In this document: positions 63,826-63,944 of the stretch, in pieces
How positions within the stretch are numbered: the first letter of the stretch is position 1
Layout: each line of letters begins with the position of its first letter
Assembly (NCBI RefSeq): GCF_009909155.2
Contig: NZ_JAAAPM020000027.1
Coordinates: forward strand, 1-63,944
Reading direction: 5' to 3'
Length of the DNA: 63,944 nucleotides
DNA from: Flavobacterium undicola
Lineage (GTDB): Bacteria; Bacteroidota; Bacteroidia; Flavobacteriales; Flavobacteriaceae
Program-made: the position numbers and the translations under genes
Notes under the pieces: generated by a model
What the model was told of the DNA's origin: nothing
Databases searched by the model: none
Seen by the model: the letters and a program-made list of their open reading frames with translations, nothing else

Positions 63826-63944
63826 TTGAGTTATACACTTAATATCTGTTTTATGTTTTTTTGATAAATCGGTTTTGCATTCACCATTCTTTCTATGGAT
63901 TTATGAAAAATACTTGTTTTAAATTGAGAACGGTTTATCCTAAA
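63826..63944. repeat. Right copy of 119-bp terminal inverted repeat
   Basis: This is the reverse complement of bases 4-122. On the minus strand it ends with the same coding frame and stop codon (63831-63833), then CTCAA, after which the flank changes. Confidence 0.85.
63831..63944 (-). CDS. C-terminal fragment of an unidentified repeated protein (second copy)
   Basis: It encodes the same residues as the fragment at 1-117 (FRINRSQFKT to KQILSV). The gene runs off the window. It points into the cluster, in the same direction as the propeller gene downstream. Confidence 0.4.
   Translation of the reverse strand, partial: FRINRSQFKTSIFHKSIERMVNAKPIYQKNIKQILSV

Noticed and set aside
1..63944. CRISPR arrays, tRNA or rRNA genes
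   Set aside because: No regularly spaced repeats and no tRNA or rRNA sequence were seen apart from the tRNA-like domain of ssrA.

Overview
The window is AT-rich and looks like a chromosomal segment of a member of the Flavobacteriaceae, most likely Flavobacterium or a close relative. The evidence is the Bacteroidetes-type -7 promoter boxes (TAnnTTTG), the lipoprotein and outer-membrane families (BF3164-like propellers, TonB-dependent receptor with outer-membrane barrel, alginate-export porin), a Bacteroidetes-type NVEALA peptide, and a tmRNA with the tag GENTYALAA. The two ends carry the same 119 bp in inverted orientation, so the contig appears to stop at two copies of one repeated element, probably an insertion sequence.

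Layout. (1) 1-3.7 kb is an accessory patch: a DJ-1/PfpI protein with a metal-binding head, an SRPBCC protein, a HigBA/RelE-type toxin-antitoxin pair and a small membrane protein, separated by integron-attC-like inverted repeats. (2) 3.7-24.8 kb is a nitrate-assimilation island: a clade 2 chlorite dismutase, a hybrid histidine kinase, an NrtABD-type ABC nitrate importer with its own outer-membrane porin, a large nitrate reductase fused to an NAD(P)H-nitrite-reductase-like flavin module and a [2Fe-2S] BFD tail, a rubredoxin fused to a degenerate nitrite/sulfite reductase half-domain, a VapBC-like pair, and an eight-gene molybdenum-cofactor/siroheme operon (moeA-mobA-cobA-moaD-moeB-moaE-moaCB-moaA). 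(3) 25-41.6 kb is mostly housekeeping: arginase and ornithine aminotransferase, an M28 peptidase, two HAD phosphatases, a Crp/Fnr regulator with N-terminal cysteines, MenE, a CPBP protease, an ArsC-like protein, a TonB receptor, fumarase, a saccharopine-dehydrogenase-like enzyme and a serine hydrolase. (4) 41.7-42.1 kb is the tmRNA gene ssrA. (5) 42.2-63.9 kb is an accessory region beginning just after ssrA, with a broken IS4-type transposase, a truncated paralogue, a tyrosine-recombinase remnant and a long minus-strand gene cluster.

Two systems stand out. First, a 16-bp dyad TAMGTA-N4-TACKTA occurs before the porin/nitrate-transport operon, the nitrate reductase, the moeA operon and the Crp/Fnr gene itself. 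This suggests one Crp/Fnr-type regulon for nitrate uptake, reduction and cofactor supply. Second, the right-hand cluster combines an NVEALA-type precursor peptide (four cysteines after an AQA cleavage site), three thioredoxin-like CxxC proteins, beta-propeller lipoproteins, a dedicated signal peptidase I, a TolC/HlyD/RND export set and a second RND pump. It reads as a maturation and export system for a secreted disulfide-bonded peptide. The function of such peptides is not known to me, and this is the best candidate for an undescribed system in the window.
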